Positions 7,834 through 17,627 of a stretch of DNA of 64,000 nucleotides are shown piece after piece (position 1 is the first letter of the stretch; every line of letters begins with the position of its first letter). Position numbers and translations under genes: made by a program. The stretch comes from Treponema sp. (lineage in GTDB: Bacteria > Spirochaetota > Spirochaetia > Treponematales > Treponemataceae). The stretch spans positions 1 through 64,000 of the forward strand of contig JAEEYO010000039.1 in the NCBI GenBank assembly GCA_016288205.1, in the 5' to 3' direction. The notes under the pieces are model-generated. The model searched no databases. It had not been told where the DNA came from and saw nothing but the letters and a program-made list of their open reading frames with translations.

Positions 7834-9342
7834 TTACTGTTCATCCGAAACTTTTTTGGACAGAATGATTATGTGGTCCTCCGAGGGATAGCTTTGATCC
7901 GGGGTGAGCACGTATGGCTGGAGAACCAAGCTGTCCTTGTTTTTTCCACCGTTTGAGGTCGGCGCATACATAATCAGGTAGATTTTCTTGAAGAACGGTG
8001 TCTCCGTGCTTGACCTGAACTGTATGTACGGAAGTCCGTCGTGATTTAGCTGCGCATAGGTTCCCTCGTCCTTTATGAGTTCCCCGTTGCAGGTGTAGGC
8101 TCCGTTCTCAAATGTAAGCGTTGAACCGTCCGCGGCCCTCCATTCATTTTCGGCCTCAAGTACCCCTATGAGGTTTTCAGCGACAGGCGTGTTCTGAGAC
8201 ATGTTCCTGATGTAGGATGTTGCGTCGGACATCTTCTTATAATCACCGTTCCAGTCGAGTCCCTCTGCAATCAAGAAAAGCACGTTGTCAAATACCCTGA
8301 CCCGAATCTCGTCGGTGCTGCGGATTGCTACGTCCATCTGTCTCTGGAAGTTCTTGATTTCATCATTCGTGGCAAAGATAAAGATTCCCTGTGAGCGCAG
8401 GGAGCTGTGGGTCCACTCATACACTTCGTACTGGTCGGACTGCATGTACATTATCTGGTTGTTTTCCTGGTCGAAGTACAGGTATTTCAAATCTTTCGGT
8501 GAGCCGCTTGTCTTGTACCACAGTCCGTTGAGGAAAGAGAAATAGCTGTCCGCGGAACCTGAGGGAAGTTTTGCCCTGTCCGAAGCTGCGACCACTGTGT
8601 CGGAAATTTTGTCCTGGGTGGAAAGCTTGTATTGCTGCAGTTCCTCGTCCCATGAGTAGATGGAATGAATCTGTCCGCCGTTCTCGGGGTCGGAGGAGTA
8701 GACTGAGATGTTGTAGCTCGCATCATTCGTCACCATCATGTTATAGGCATCCGAGCGTTCCGTCTGGTCCACGACAATGGAGCCGTCCGACTCAAGGTTC
8801 GCAATCTGCATTACGGAAACACCGGTGTTGCTCTTGTTGATGAAAAATGCCTGGAGAACGGAATGTCCTGTATCGACTATTCCCTGGTAAACTATGGCCG
8901 TGCGGTGGTCCCCGGTCAGATCCATGCCCATGTATGAGAAAGTCTTCATCTGGCGGATTGGAGTCGCAATTGTTGCCACGCGCTCGTATTCACCCTTCTG
9001 TACGTTGAAGAGTCCTACAATCAGCGAGATAAAGGGGTCTCCCTCTTTTTTGATTGCGTTAACCTGATCGTCCTGCTTGTCGCCGTCAAAATCAGCGTTT
9101 ACGGTTGCGAGAAGAACTTCGTCCGTGTTCAGGGGAACCAGCGAAACGATGTCCGGGTCAAAATATTCATTGTCATCTATATGATTTGCGTCTTCACCCT
9201 CATGTCCTGTCACCTGCGGAATTACGACACGTGATGCTGTAATCTTTTCTTCCGGAGTCGCAAGATACCGGTTCTGTAGAAAGATTACCGCGAGGACAGC
9301 CACAGTAACAATGAAGACTGCGAAAACTACCTTCTTGTGCAT
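7834..9342 (-). CDS. Pallilysin-related protein without the HEXXH motif
   Basis: The 502-residue protein has an N-terminal membrane anchor or uncleaved signal (about 5-22), then a domain with a calcium-type loop (NADFDGDKQDD) and a second DLTGD, resembling FG-GAP-like repeats. A region at about residues 258-345 matches, from memory, the C-terminal lipocalin-like domain of T. pallidum Tp0751 (pallilysin): GLW..T...SP, LYFDQE and then S-x4-I-x-V-R. The Tp0751 zinc motif HEVIH corresponds here to TDEIR, so the metalloprotease signature is absent. About 150 further C-terminal residues (a second lipocalin-like or beta domain) follow. I start at ATG 9342 because the -10 box lies at 9350-9355. The likely role is an envelope adhesin; this is inferred. 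Confidence 0.65.
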   Translation of the reverse strand: MHKKVVFAVFIVTVAVLAVIFLQNRYLATPEEKITASRVVIPQVTGHEGEDANHIDDNEYFDPDIVSLVPLNTDEVLLATVNADFDGDKQDDQVNAIKKEGDPFISLIVGLFNVQKGEYERVATIATPIRQMKTFSYMGMDLTGDHRTAIVYQGIVDTGHSVLQAFFINKSNTGVSVMQIANLESDGSIVVDQTERSDAYNMMVTNDASYNISVYSSDPENGGQIHSIYSWDEELQQYKLSTQDKISDTVVAASDRAKLPSGSADSYFSFLNGLWYKTSGSPKDLKYLYFDQENNQIMYMQSDQYEVYEWTHSSLRSQGIFIFATNDEIKNFQRQMDVAIRSTDEIRVRVFDNVLFLIAEGLDWNGDYKKMSDATSYIRNMSQNTPVAENLIGVLEAENEWRAADGSTLTFENGAYTCNGELIKDEGTYAQLNHDGLPYIQFRSSTETPFFKKIYLIMYAPTSNGGKNKDSLVLQPYVLTPDQSYPSEDHIIILSKKVSDEQ

Positions 9343-9349
9343 AATGTTC

Positions 9350-9378
9350 ATTGTATCTGATTTCAGCTTTAGTTTCAA
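9350..9378 (-). promoter_or_regulatory. Promoter of the pallilysin-related gene
   Basis: On the minus strand: TTGAAA (9378-9373), a 17-bp spacer, TACAAT (9355-9350). The ATG at 9342 lies 7 nt after the -10 box and no Shine-Dalgarno is visible, so the transcript is probably leaderless. Confidence 0.6.
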
Positions 9379-9446
9379 TAGGTAAAAGGATAAAACATTG
9401 TTATCTTGGAATTCGTTTTGTTATAAATAAGAAAAAATCCGCGTAG

Positions 9447-9476
9447 TTGACATGATTTTATATTTTGTGGTATAGT
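9447..9476 (+). promoter_or_regulatory. Promoter of yebC
   Basis: A perfect TTGACA (9447-9452), an 18-bp spacer and TATAGT (9471-9476). The RBS AAGGAG (9497-9502) precedes ATG 9509. The same TTGACA-18-TATAGT pattern precedes the tRNA-Glu gene. Confidence 0.8.
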
Positions 9477-9508
9477 AGAGAAAATCGGTTAAATTTAAGG
9501 AGTTCCCA

Positions 9509-10255
9509 ATGTCAGGACACAGTAAATGGTCAACTATTAAACACGCAAAGGGTATTGCAGATGCAAAGCGCGGTCAGCTGTTCACTAAATTCATAAAGGA
9601 AATTTCTATCGCAGCAAAAATGGGTGGCGGTGATCCCGATTCTAACCCACGTCTCCGCACAGCCATGCTCAAGGCAAAGGCCGCTTCCATGCCAAAGGAA
9701 AACATTGAGCGTGCAATCAAAAAGGGTACCGGTGAGCTTGGTGCCGTTTCTTACGAAGAGCTTGTATATGAAGGATATGCCGCTGGTGGTGTAGCAGTTT
9801 TGGTAGAGGTTCTTACTGATAACAAGAACCGTGCCGCCGCTGATGTACGCAACATTTTCAACAAGAACGGTGGAAACCTCGGAACAACAGGTTCTGTTAG
9901 CCGCATGTTCGACCGCAAGGGTGTGATTGAGTACGATGCAGAGAAGGTGAGCGAGGATGAGCTTACTGAGGTTGCTCTTGAGGCAAATGCTGAGGATGTA
10001 GTGAACGAGGACGGAGTGATCACAGTTACAACAGATCCTTCTTCTTTCGATTCAGTCCTTGAGGCTCTCCAGGCAAAAGAGTACGAGTCACTTTCAGCAG
10101 CTGTCAGCATGGTTCCACAGGCTTACACAGCAGTTGATGTTGAGACCGCAAAGAAAGTCGCAAAGCTCATCAACAAGCTTGAAGAGAATGACGATGTTCA
10201 GAACGTTTGGTCTACAGTCGAATATCCTGATGACTTCGATCCGGACGCTGAGTAA
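9509..10255 (+). CDS. yebC: YebC/PmpR-family regulator or translation factor
   Basis: A 248-residue YebC-family protein with the hallmark N-terminus MSGHSKW.TIKHAK and the following [15 protein letters not shown] and [13 protein letters not shown] motifs. Family members are cytoplasmic DNA-binding regulators and have also been tied to translation of difficult sequences. yebC next to ruvC is a common bacterial arrangement and occurs here with a 14-nt gap. The start is fixed by AAGGAG and a strong promoter. This is probably the first gene of the ruv run. Confidence 0.95.
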   Translation: MSGHSKWSTIKHAKGIADAKRGQLFTKFIKEISIAAKMGGGDPDSNPRLRTAMLKAKAASMPKENIERAIKKGTGELGAVSYEELVYEGYAAGGVAVLVEVLTDNKNRAAADVRNIFNKNGGNLGTTGSVSRMFDRKGVIEYDAEKVSEDELTEVALEANAEDVVNEDGVITVTTDPSSFDSVLEALQAKEYESLSAAVSMVPQAYTAVDVETAKKVAKLINKLEENDDVQNVWSTVEYPDDFDPDAE

Positions 10256-10269
10256 TAGAATCTTAGAAA

Positions 10270-10782
10270 TTGCGTAAAAGAAGGGTTCTTGGAATTGATC
10301 CCGGGCTTGCTCACACAGGTTTCGGGATTGTGGATTCCGTGAATGGCTCGTTGCGGCTCGTGAGCTACGGTGTCATAGAAACATCGAGCGATGAGGATCA
10401 CAGCGTGCGTCTGCTTGCAATCTACAACAGGCTTCTTGCGGTCATTGATGAGTACCGTCCTACTGAGGCCGAAATGGAGACCCTTTATTTTGCGCGAAAT
10501 GCATCCAGTGCGCTTGCTGTTGCGGAGGCGAAAGGTGTCATATCACTATGTCTCGCTCAGCAGGGCATCCCCCTTACAATGTATACCCCCAATCAGATTA
10601 AATCCTCAGTTACAGGTACATCCTCAGCGGATAAGGACACTGTCGAGCAATACGTGCAGATTCTCCTGAACATGAAAGTCAAGCCGGAGCCCGATCACGC
10701 CGCGGATGCTTTGGCCGGTGCAATCACTCATATTCATTCCTCCTTCAACGATGCGTTTAAAAATCTAGGGGAAACGGTTTGA
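10270..10782 (+). CDS. ruvC: Holliday junction resolvase RuvC
   Basis: RuvC cuts Holliday junctions made during recombination. The 170-residue protein shows GIDPGLAHTGFGIV (first catalytic Asp, about residue 9), AEMETLYF (catalytic Glu, about 70) and the C-terminal DHAADALAGAITH (acidic pair, about 142-145). The only workable start is TTG at 10270, reading into the conserved RRVLGIDPG. It follows yebC by 14 nt and has no promoter of its own. It is separated from ruvA by one unknown gene. Confidence 0.95.
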   Translation: MRKRRVLGIDPGLAHTGFGIVDSVNGSLRLVSYGVIETSSDEDHSVRLLAIYNRLLAVIDEYRPTEAEMETLYFARNASSALAVAEAKGVISLCLAQQGIPLTMYTPNQIKSSVTGTSSADKDTVEQYVQILLNMKVKPEPDHAADALAGAITHIHSSFNDAFKNLGETV

Positions 10783-10807
10783 CATAAAGCCTTTTTTGGT
10801 ACATAAT
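10779..10807 (+). promoter_or_regulatory. Internal promoter before the gene at 10818
   Basis: TTGACA (10779-10784, overlapping the ruvC stop), a 17-bp spacer and CATAAT (10802-10807). The next ATG is at 10818, 10 nt after the -10 box, with no Shine-Dalgarno, which suggests a leaderless transcript covering the downstream ruvAB genes. Confidence 0.65.
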
Positions 10808-10817
10808 ACATAGTGTT

Positions 10818-12356
10818 ATGATGAAGAACGTTTCCAACGAAAGAAAAGAGAATTTCTTTACTAAGTTTCTGAATGTCTTGCTTGGAAGAGAACTGTCCCC
10901 GGCTCTGAAAGAATTGCGGTCCATGAACCGTCGGCTTGAATCACAGGGATACAAGTACTACAATTTTTCAAGTAGAAAAGTAAGGAAGACCTTCGCTTCG
11001 TTTCTCTATGATGTTTATGCTACCATTGCTCCCCTGAGGGAATTTTTTCTTGCAAACAATGACAACGAATATTATAGGAAAATGCTGATTCAGTATTCCC
11101 TGACCGATGAGCAGAGACGCGCGCTAGAATATTTGCAGCCGGAGAGAATACGAAAAGAAGTCATGGACAATGCCGTGAAAGTCGTTGCGGAAACATGCCA
11201 GAGAAATTTCACGGTCTTCAAGGATGATTTTTCTGCAGGAAACGCGGTCATTGCGAACGAGACTTATGCCAGCGTCCTGATTTTGAAACAATTTTGCGTC
11301 CTTGATTATTATTCCTGCCTTAAGCAATTTTGTCCCACGCTTGAGGAAAACAACTTTACTACTACGTGGCGATTCAAGCACGTCCAGAAAAACTATGTCG
11401 CGGATTTTATTGTGGATTTTCTCAATGCTGCCACGAATCTTTCCGGTGTGGAGAACTGGAAATTTGTGTTTGAATTCCTCTCGCACCTGCCGTCGTGGAA
11501 AGAGTTCGACATTGACAGATTTAGCCGCCTGACAGCAATCCTTGTCGCAATGTCCGAGAAAAATGTTTTGTTGAGTCTTGCCTGCCTGATGAGAGATGAG
11601 CCCTCGTTTGTGATGCGTCTGCCAAGCGAGCCCAGAGATATAATCCGCATGTATATGGAAGATGTTTACCAGCGTTTCAAGGTGACTTTGGAGGATATAG
11701 TCCGCGAGAGAAAGATGAGCCGCTTCAACGAGCTTTTGAGTTCCGTCTTTGTTTATGATGAGCTCAAGCCGCTGAAATACTATTCGCCCGAGGCATCCAG
11801 GCCCTATGAGACACGCGGTACCGTGGGATTTTCAGCATGCAACTCCGCCATGTACCTTAACTCATTTTTTGAGAAATATATCAAGGAAGGCATCGTAAAT
11901 CTGATGAGCGTTTTCAAGGTTTTGGCGCACAGTCACAGCTCATCCCTTGTTCCTGAGACCTGCACGAAATTCCAGGATTTAATGGACTTACGCAACGACC
12001 TGCTTGAGTTTGACCAGCATTTGAATTCAAATTTTTCCGAGGGCTACAGATTAAAGTCTCTGCTTGAGAACAGTCACTCCGATGACAAGATTGTTTTTAA
12101 GCTGAATGCGGCAATCGGTGACATCAACTTGCAGATTACGGAAATCATCAACACGGCTCTTGACACAATCTCCGGACTGAGCGAGATTTTCGGAAGGCTC
12201 GTTGAGGACAGAGTTAATCATGGAAATTTGATAAGCAACTGGAAGGACATTGAGCAGAGAGTTCAAAAGCCTGTTCTGGAAATCCTCAAGCCGTTTGCGC
12301 TTGCTTTGAAAAATTTTTCACTCCTTATGAAAAACGCTGATATAGTTCATCAGTAA
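10818..12356 (+). CDS. Unknown alpha-helical protein between ruvC and ruvA
   Basis: A 512-residue, apparently all-helical cytoplasmic protein without signal peptide or membrane segments. Helical stretches run through the whole length, with repeated aromatic/acidic patterns but no catalytic motif that I recognise. From memory spirochetes carry families of unknown function of this type (possibly DUF5312), so it is probably spirochete-restricted. ATG ATG gives two adjacent starts (10818 and 10821); neither has an RBS. It sits 5 nt before ruvA and shares its transcript, so a role near recombination or the envelope is possible but not shown. Confidence 0.8.
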   Translation: MMKNVSNERKENFFTKFLNVLLGRELSPALKELRSMNRRLESQGYKYYNFSSRKVRKTFASFLYDVYATIAPLREFFLANNDNEYYRKMLIQYSLTDEQRRALEYLQPERIRKEVMDNAVKVVAETCQRNFTVFKDDFSAGNAVIANETYASVLILKQFCVLDYYSCLKQFCPTLEENNFTTTWRFKHVQKNYVADFIVDFLNAATNLSGVENWKFVFEFLSHLPSWKEFDIDRFSRLTAILVAMSEKNVLLSLACLMRDEPSFVMRLPSEPRDIIRMYMEDVYQRFKVTLEDIVRERKMSRFNELLSSVFVYDELKPLKYYSPEASRPYETRGTVGFSACNSAMYLNSFFEKYIKEGIVNLMSVFKVLAHSHSSSLVPETCTKFQDLMDLRNDLLEFDQHLNSNFSEGYRLKSLLENSHSDDKIVFKLNAAIGDINLQITEIINTALDTISGLSEIFGRLVEDRVNHGNLISNWKDIEQRVQKPVLEILKPFALALKNFSLLMKNADIVHQ

Positions 12357-12361
12357 AAAAT

Positions 12362-12982
12362 ATGTTTAACAGTTTGACCGGAACGGTGAGCGGAAAGGGA
12401 CCGCAGAAAATTTTTATTGACACGCACGGAATTGAGTGGGACATTACGGTAAGTGATTCCGCCCTGAACCGATTTCCTCCCGTCGGTGAGAGTGCGAAAG
12501 TTTACACGTGGCTCCAGCATACCGACCAGCTTATGACACTGTTTGGTTTTTTCTCCGAAAGCGAGCGAAATCTTTTTTTTGATTTGCTGAAAGTTGACGG
12601 CATAGGTCCCAAGGCTGCGATGAAAATCCTTGGAAACATTCAGGCCGCGGATCTTGCGAAAATCCTTGACTCAGGAGATTTGGAGAGCCTGCAGAAAGTT
12701 CCAGGAGTCGGAAAAAAGACCGCCGCAAAAATGCTCCTGCAATTAAAGGGAAAACTTCATCTTGAGGAAGAGACAGCTGCTTCCGTCCAGACAAAACAAG
12801 CCGTGCCCTATGAAGCGGTCGTCGCAGGACTTGTGAGCATGGGTTATGAAAGACGGATTGCCGAGCAGGCCGTATCTGAGGTGAGCCGCAGGGCAAATGA
12901 GGATGAGAAATTTTCCGCGTACAGTGAAAAGGAGCGTGAGGATTATGTGTTCAGGCAGTCGCTTGTGGAGCTTGCACAATGA
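12362..12982 (+). CDS. ruvA: Holliday junction branch migration protein RuvA
   Basis: RuvA binds four-way junctions and loads RuvB. The 206 residues contain the N-terminal OB fold (FNSLTGTV), the two helix-hairpin-helix motifs ([13 protein letters not shown] about 78, [13 protein letters not shown] about 113) and the C-terminal UBA-like domain III ([14 protein letters not shown]) that contacts RuvB. Start ATG 12362 lies 5 nt after the preceding stop. Its stop overlaps the ruvB start by 4 nt. Confidence 0.95.
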   Translation: MFNSLTGTVSGKGPQKIFIDTHGIEWDITVSDSALNRFPPVGESAKVYTWLQHTDQLMTLFGFFSESERNLFFDLLKVDGIGPKAAMKILGNIQAADLAKILDSGDLESLQKVPGVGKKTAAKMLLQLKGKLHLEEETAASVQTKQAVPYEAVVAGLVSMGYERRIAEQAVSEVSRRANEDEKFSAYSEKEREDYVFRQSLVELAQ

Positions 12983-14175
12983 ATAAGAGCGTGAACCACA
13001 AGAGCCAGTACATGAGAAACAAGACTCCCGAAGAAAGCGAAAGGGACGACATGAACATTGCCGCTCAGTTGGCAAGACAGGCATCGGAAAATCTTGCGAA
13101 GGAAAGCGGGGGAAGGACAAAAATCATCCGTGCCCAGGACGTGGTGGATTCAGGAATCGTGCGCTCGGAGATTCGGATGGATGATGACGTTCAGGAAGTG
13201 AGTCTCAGACCTGCGTCACTCTCTGATTTTTTGGGACAGAAATCAATCAAGGAAAATCTTTCGGTTTTCATAAACGCTGCGAGGGAAAGACAGGAAGCTC
13301 TCGACCATCTTTTTTTGATCGGGCCGCCAGGATTGGGAAAGACGACCCTTGCGCAGATTACGGCGAATGAGCTTGGCGCGGATTTTAAAGTTACGTCAGC
13401 TCCAGCATTGGACAAACCGAAAGACCTGGCTGGTATTCTTTCCACAATCACACCGAGGACTGTTTTTTTCATAGATGAAATCCACCGTCTGAAACCTGCC
13501 ATTGAGGAAATGCTCTACATTGCCATGGAGGATTTTTCGTTGGACTGGGTAATCGGGCAGGGAGCCGCAGCAAGAACCGTGCGAATCCCCATTCCGCATT
13601 TTACCTTGGTGGGTGCCACGACAAAGGCTGGCATGGTCTCATCTCCTCTCATCAGCCGCTTCGGAATCATACAGCGCTTTCAGTTTTACACCGACGAGGA
13701 ACTTTCCTCAATCATCCGTCGCTCGGCCGGTATTCTGAATGTCTCGGTGGATGATGATGCCGCGCTCCTCATGGCAAAATGTTCCCGTGGTACTCCGCGT
13801 GTGACGAACCGGGTCCTTCGCCGCATGAGGGATTTCGCGCAGGTTGAGGGAAAGGGCACAATCACCCGCAAGATAGTCGAGAACGGACTGCAGCGTCTGG
13901 GCATAGACTCCCTCGGACTTGAGAACATCGACAGGGAAATCCTTCTTTCAATAATCAACAATTTTGCGGGAGGTCCTGTGGGTGCGGAAACACTCGCCAT
14001 TTCCATTGGGGAATCCATGGACACCCTTGAAGATTACTACGAGCCTTACCTGATTCAGTGCGGACTTATTCAAAGGACACCGCGCGGCAGGATTGTTACG
14101 GACAAGGCTTATTCACATTTGGGCATGAAGCCGAAAAACAGGAGCGACAATGAAGACCAGCGATTTTTATTTTGA
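12979..14175 (+). CDS. ruvB: Holliday junction branch migration ATPase RuvB
   Basis: RuvB is the hexameric AAA+ motor of branch migration. The sequence shows [12 protein letters not shown], Walker [12 protein letters not shown], Walker B FIDEIHRL, sensor GATTKAGM and arginine-finger SRFG. The C-terminal winged helix ([19 protein letters not shown]) is intact. At 398 residues it has about 60-70 extra N-terminal residues compared with the common 330-350, a charged tail before the AAA+ domain. If a downstream Met (MRMDDD region) were used the length would be typical, but the ATG at 12979 overlaps ruvA in the usual coupled way. The 3' end overlaps queA by 26 nt. Confidence 0.95.
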   Translation: MNKSVNHKSQYMRNKTPEESERDDMNIAAQLARQASENLAKESGGRTKIIRAQDVVDSGIVRSEIRMDDDVQEVSLRPASLSDFLGQKSIKENLSVFINAARERQEALDHLFLIGPPGLGKTTLAQITANELGADFKVTSAPALDKPKDLAGILSTITPRTVFFIDEIHRLKPAIEEMLYIAMEDFSLDWVIGQGAAARTVRIPIPHFTLVGATTKAGMVSSPLISRFGIIQRFQFYTDEELSSIIRRSAGILNVSVDDDAALLMAKCSRGTPRVTNRVLRRMRDFAQVEGKGTITRKIVENGLQRLGIDSLGLENIDREILLSIINNFAGGPVGAETLAISIGESMDTLEDYYEPYLIQCGLIQRTPRGRIVTDKAYSHLGMKPKNRSDNEDQRFLF

Positions 14176-15190
14176 TTTGCCACAGGAACTGATTGCGCAA
14201 AAACCATCCGGGGAAAGAGGCCAGGACAGACTCATGTTGCTCGGACGAAAAAGCGGGGAAGTGTCTCATTACCGCATGGAAGATTTGCCGGACTTGGTTG
14301 ACGAGGGAACTCTGATGATTTTCAACAACAGCAAGGTAAGACGCAGCCGCTGTTATGGAATCAGGAAGTCATCGGGCGTTGAAAGGGAATTCATGTTTTT
14401 GAATCAGACTGGTCCTGAGGGCGACACATGGAACACGATGGTGCGCGGTGCAAAAAAGGTGCGGCCCGGAAATGTCTATGTATTCCCGGATGGAAGCGAG
14501 GGAGTTATAGTTGAAAATCCAGCGGACGAGAACTCTGAGTTCAGGCTGATGAAATTTCCGTTCAGGCTTACGGAAGAGTGGTTTGAGAAAAACGGACATA
14601 TCCCCCTCCCGCCATATATCAGAAGAGAAGATGACGACACGGATTCGGAGCGGTATCAGACCGTGTATGCGAAGGAAACTGGAAGCGCGGCTTGTCCTAC
14701 AGCTGGACTTCATTTTACGGAGCCGATGCTGCAGCGGCTGAGAGATAAAAAGATTGACCTTGAGTGGCTTACCCTGCACGTGGGATTGGGAACCTTCCTT
14801 CCTGTGCGCGCCGAAAACATTGAGGACCACAAGATGCACGAGGAGGTCTACACGATTCCCTACGATGTGGCGGATAAAATCAATGAGGCGAAAAAATCCG
14901 GGCGGAAGATTCTTGCCGTGGGAACCACATCCGTGCGAACCTTGGAAAGTGCGGCTGATGAAAATGGATTCGTTCATGGTGGAACCGGAAGCACTCATAT
15001 TTTTATGTACCCCGGCTACAAGTTCAAGGTGGTGGATCAGATGTTCACGAATTTCCACACGCCGGAGTCCACGCTGATCATGCTTGTGTCCGCATTTTCA
15101 ACAAGGGAAAATATTTTGAACGCGTATAGGTGTGCTGTGGAAGAAAAATACCGATTCTTTTCTTATGGGGATGCAATGCTGATTCGCTGA
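14150..15190 (+). CDS. queA: tRNA queuosine synthesis: SAM ribosyltransferase-isomerase QueA
   Basis: QueA transfers the ribosyl moiety of SAM to 7-aminomethyl-7-deazaguanine in tRNA, making epoxyqueuosine. The 346-residue protein has the family N-terminus ([14 protein letters not shown]), the NNSKV motif, the [10 protein letters not shown] signature (here [12 protein letters not shown]), HVGLGTF and the GTTSVRTLE and [10 protein letters not shown] motifs. It overlaps ruvB by 26 nt, a coupling commonly seen (ruvB-queA). The start ATG 14150 aligns with family starts. Confidence 0.95.
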   Translation: MKTSDFYFDLPQELIAQKPSGERGQDRLMLLGRKSGEVSHYRMEDLPDLVDEGTLMIFNNSKVRRSRCYGIRKSSGVEREFMFLNQTGPEGDTWNTMVRGAKKVRPGNVYVFPDGSEGVIVENPADENSEFRLMKFPFRLTEEWFEKNGHIPLPPYIRREDDDTDSERYQTVYAKETGSAACPTAGLHFTEPMLQRLRDKKIDLEWLTLHVGLGTFLPVRAENIEDHKMHEEVYTIPYDVADKINEAKKSGRKILAVGTTSVRTLESAADENGFVHGGTGSTHIFMYPGYKFKVVDQMFTNFHTPESTLIMLVSAFSTRENILNAYRCAVEEKYRFFSYGDAMLIR

Positions 15191-15222
15191 AATTTAAAAA
15201 ACGGTTTATGTGGGAGGATTTT

Positions 15223-16428
15223 ATGGGAAAAAGTGAATGCGAGATGGAGACAAAAATAAACCCGATTGATGTTCTGGGAAGGACTCCGATAGAGATTCCG
15301 TTGCAGGAGAGCCTTGCGTATTTGAAGGACAAGCGCGTACTGATTACGGGTGCGGGAGGCTCAATCGGTTCTGAACTTGCCAGGCAACTTCTTTTGGGTG
15401 GCACGCAGAGAATCTATCTTTTCGGACACGGCGAGAACAGCATCGTGCAAATCTACCGAGAGCTGCATGTGCTCCAGAGTCAGGGCGTGGGAAAAGATGC
15501 CGCCATCGTTCCAATCATCGGAGACATGAAGGACAGGGAATACGTGCGCTACATCATTTCACATACAAGGGCGGACGTGATTTTCCATTGTGCCGCATAC
15601 AAGCATGTTCCCATGATGGAAGAAAATCCTGTGGCCGTAATAGAAAACAATGTCTTCGGTACAAAAAATCTTTTGGACGCATCGCTTGAGTCCGGTGTGG
15701 GCCGCTTTGTTTTGATTTCCACCGACAAGGCAGTTTCTCCCATTTCGGTTTACGGAGTGAGCAAGATGCTTTCGGAAAAACTCGTGCTTGATTATTCCGC
15801 AAGGGTCTCAGAAAATCAGTCTTTTATGTTCGTGCGATTCGGAAACGTGCTTGGATCCCGCGGCTCCCTTCTTCCAATCTTCATGGAGCAGATAAAAAAA
15901 GGCGGACCGCTTACCGTTACCGACAAAAACATGGAGCGATTTTTTATGACCATCCCCGAAGCCTGTTCCCTTGTTTTGCAGACGGGCGGTGTGGGAGAGA
16001 ACGGTCGCTCCTATCTTCTTGACATGGGAGAACCCCTCAAAATTGTGGACATCGCTGAGCAGGTCATCCGTCTTTCGGGACTTGAGCCTTACAAGGACAT
16101 TGACATTTCATTCATCGGATGCAGGCCGGGTGAAAGACTTTATGAGCCTCTTTGGTTGAAGGAAGAAAATCCCACGCCGACAAAGTATCCGAAAATCCTG
16201 AGCCTTGAGAACCGCGCGATGGAAACAATCACTTTGGATGAAATGCTTGAGATGCTTCATCCGATCTGCATGTATGACGAAAAAAAATCCGGTCAGTTCA
16301 GAGACAGGGAGACGCTCATCAATATACTCAGAAAATATATTCCCACACTGGATGAGTTTTATCACGTTCAGGGAAGAAGCGTTCCGTGGTCAAGAATAGA
16401 CGAGGGTATGGAAAAGGTGGTGCTGTAA
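15223..16428 (+). CDS. CapD/FlaA1-type nucleotide-sugar 4,6-dehydratase
   Basis: An extended-SDR protein of the CapD/WbpM/PseB type, acting on UDP-N-acetylhexosamine. It shows TGAGGSIGSELARQLL (NAD site), the D-x-IFHCAAYKHVP motif, the SVYGVSK region with catalytic residues (SPISVYGVSKMLSEKL) and FGNVLGSRGS. A short N-terminal segment precedes the Rossmann fold; there is no membrane domain, unlike full-length WbpM. I start at ATG 15223, which has GGGAGG (15212-15217); an in-frame upstream reading would overlap queA. It abuts the aminotransferase gene (TAATG), so the pair probably makes an amino sugar for a glycan. Confidence 0.9.
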   Translation: MGKSECEMETKINPIDVLGRTPIEIPLQESLAYLKDKRVLITGAGGSIGSELARQLLLGGTQRIYLFGHGENSIVQIYRELHVLQSQGVGKDAAIVPIIGDMKDREYVRYIISHTRADVIFHCAAYKHVPMMEENPVAVIENNVFGTKNLLDASLESGVGRFVLISTDKAVSPISVYGVSKMLSEKLVLDYSARVSENQSFMFVRFGNVLGSRGSLLPIFMEQIKKGGPLTVTDKNMERFFMTIPEACSLVLQTGGVGENGRSYLLDMGEPLKIVDIAEQVIRLSGLEPYKDIDISFIGCRPGERLYEPLWLKEENPTPTKYPKILSLENRAMETITLDEMLEMLHPICMYDEKKSGQFRDRETLINILRKYIPTLDEFYHVQGRSVPWSRIDEGMEKVVL

Positions 16429-17627
16429 TGGCTGAAAATAAAAACGAAACAAAGACAAACGAAATCAAGGTTCCTTTTTTTAAGGCTTCAATCGGGGAAA
16501 GGGAAGAGGCTGCCGTTCTTGAGACCATGCGCTCAGGTTGGCTTACTACAGGAAAACAGGCGCTCGCTTTTGAAAATGAGTTCGCCGAAAAGATTGGAGC
16601 GAAAAAAGCACTTGCCGTAAACAGCAACACAAGCGGAATGATTCTTGCTATGGAAGCTTGCGGAGTAAAGCCCGGTAAAGCCGTGATTACGACTCCTTAC
16701 ACTTTTGTCTCCACTGCAACGAGCGCGCGTCATCTTGGTGCCGACGTTTATTTTGCGGACATTGAAAAAGACACATATTCCATTGACCCGGATGCCGTTG
16801 AAAAAATCCTCCAGAGCGAGAAGGGAAAAAATGTCGTCGCAATTGTTCCGGTGCACATCGCCGGTAATGTATGCAACATGAAGCGCATTATGGAGATTGC
16901 GAGAAAATACAACGTGAGGGTGATTGAGGATTGTGCACATTCATTTCCAAGTCCCACGGATTTAGGATATGCCGGTGCGATCGGTGACGTTGGCGTGTTC
17001 TCATTTTATGCGACGAAGACAATCACCACGGGAGAGGGCGGCATGGTTACGACGAGCGATGAAAAACTTGCCGAGCGAATGACCGTAATGAGGCTTCATG
17101 GAATGGACCGCACCACCTGGGACCGATACACATCTCCTCGTGCCTCGTGGGAATACGACATCATCGCTCCCGGATATAAGTGCAATCTTCCCGATGTGCT
17201 TGCGGCTCTTGGTCGTGTGCAGCTTTCACGTGCCGATGAGTTTGACGAAAAGAGAAAAGCCCATGTTAAAAAATTCAACGAGGCATTTTCAAAAATGGAT
17301 TTCGTCACTCTTCCCCCGGACTCAAAAGGAAACGCATGGCATCTTTATTTGCTGCGCCTGAATCTGGACAAGCTTGACTGCACACGCACTGATTTTGCGA
17401 AGGAGCTTCAGGGCAGGGGACTAGGAATCAGCATGCACTTTATTCCGCTCTTCCATTTTACATATTGGAAAAATCTTTATGCTGATTTTACGCCGGAGAA
17501 TTTTTCGAACGCCGAGGAGCATTACCAGAGGACAATCTCTCTTCCGCTGTGGCCAGACATGAGCGATGAGATGGTGGACTATGTGATTGAGTCCGTGAAA
17601 GAAACCGGCAGGGTACATCATGTCTAG
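16428..17627 (+). CDS. DegT/DnrJ/EryC1-family sugar aminotransferase
   Basis: A PLP-dependent sugar aminotransferase of about 399 residues. Visible motifs are VNSNTSGM (phosphate site), TTPYTFVSTA, VEDCAHS-type IEDCAHSF, and FSFYATKTITTGEGG, where the Lys forms the internal aldimine. Such enzymes aminate 4-keto sugars made by CapD/PseB-type dehydratases such as the adjacent upstream gene. ATG 16428 overlaps the stop of that gene by one base; a longer upstream in-frame reading lacks support. Its last codons overlap the next gene by 8 nt. The sugar product is not determined. Confidence 0.92.
   Translation: MAENKNETKTNEIKVPFFKASIGEREEAAVLETMRSGWLTTGKQALAFENEFAEKIGAKKALAVNSNTSGMILAMEACGVKPGKAVITTPYTFVSTATSARHLGADVYFADIEKDTYSIDPDAVEKILQSEKGKNVVAIVPVHIAGNVCNMKRIMEIARKYNVRVIEDCAHSFPSPTDLGYAGAIGDVGVFSFYATKTITTGEGGMVTTSDEKLAERMTVMRLHGMDRTTWDRYTSPRASWEYDIIAPGYKCNLPDVLAALGRVQLSRADEFDEKRKAHVKKFNEAFSKMDFVTLPPDSKGNAWHLYLLRLNLDKLDCTRTDFAKELQGRGLGISMHFIPLFHFTYWKNLYADFTPENFSNAEEHYQRTISLPLWPDMSDEMVDYVIESVKETGRVHHV

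Noticed and set aside
15130..15222. Longer N-terminus for the CapD-type dehydratase
   Set aside because: It would overlap queA in another frame, has no RBS, and the residues lack family similarity; ATG 15223 has GGGAGG.
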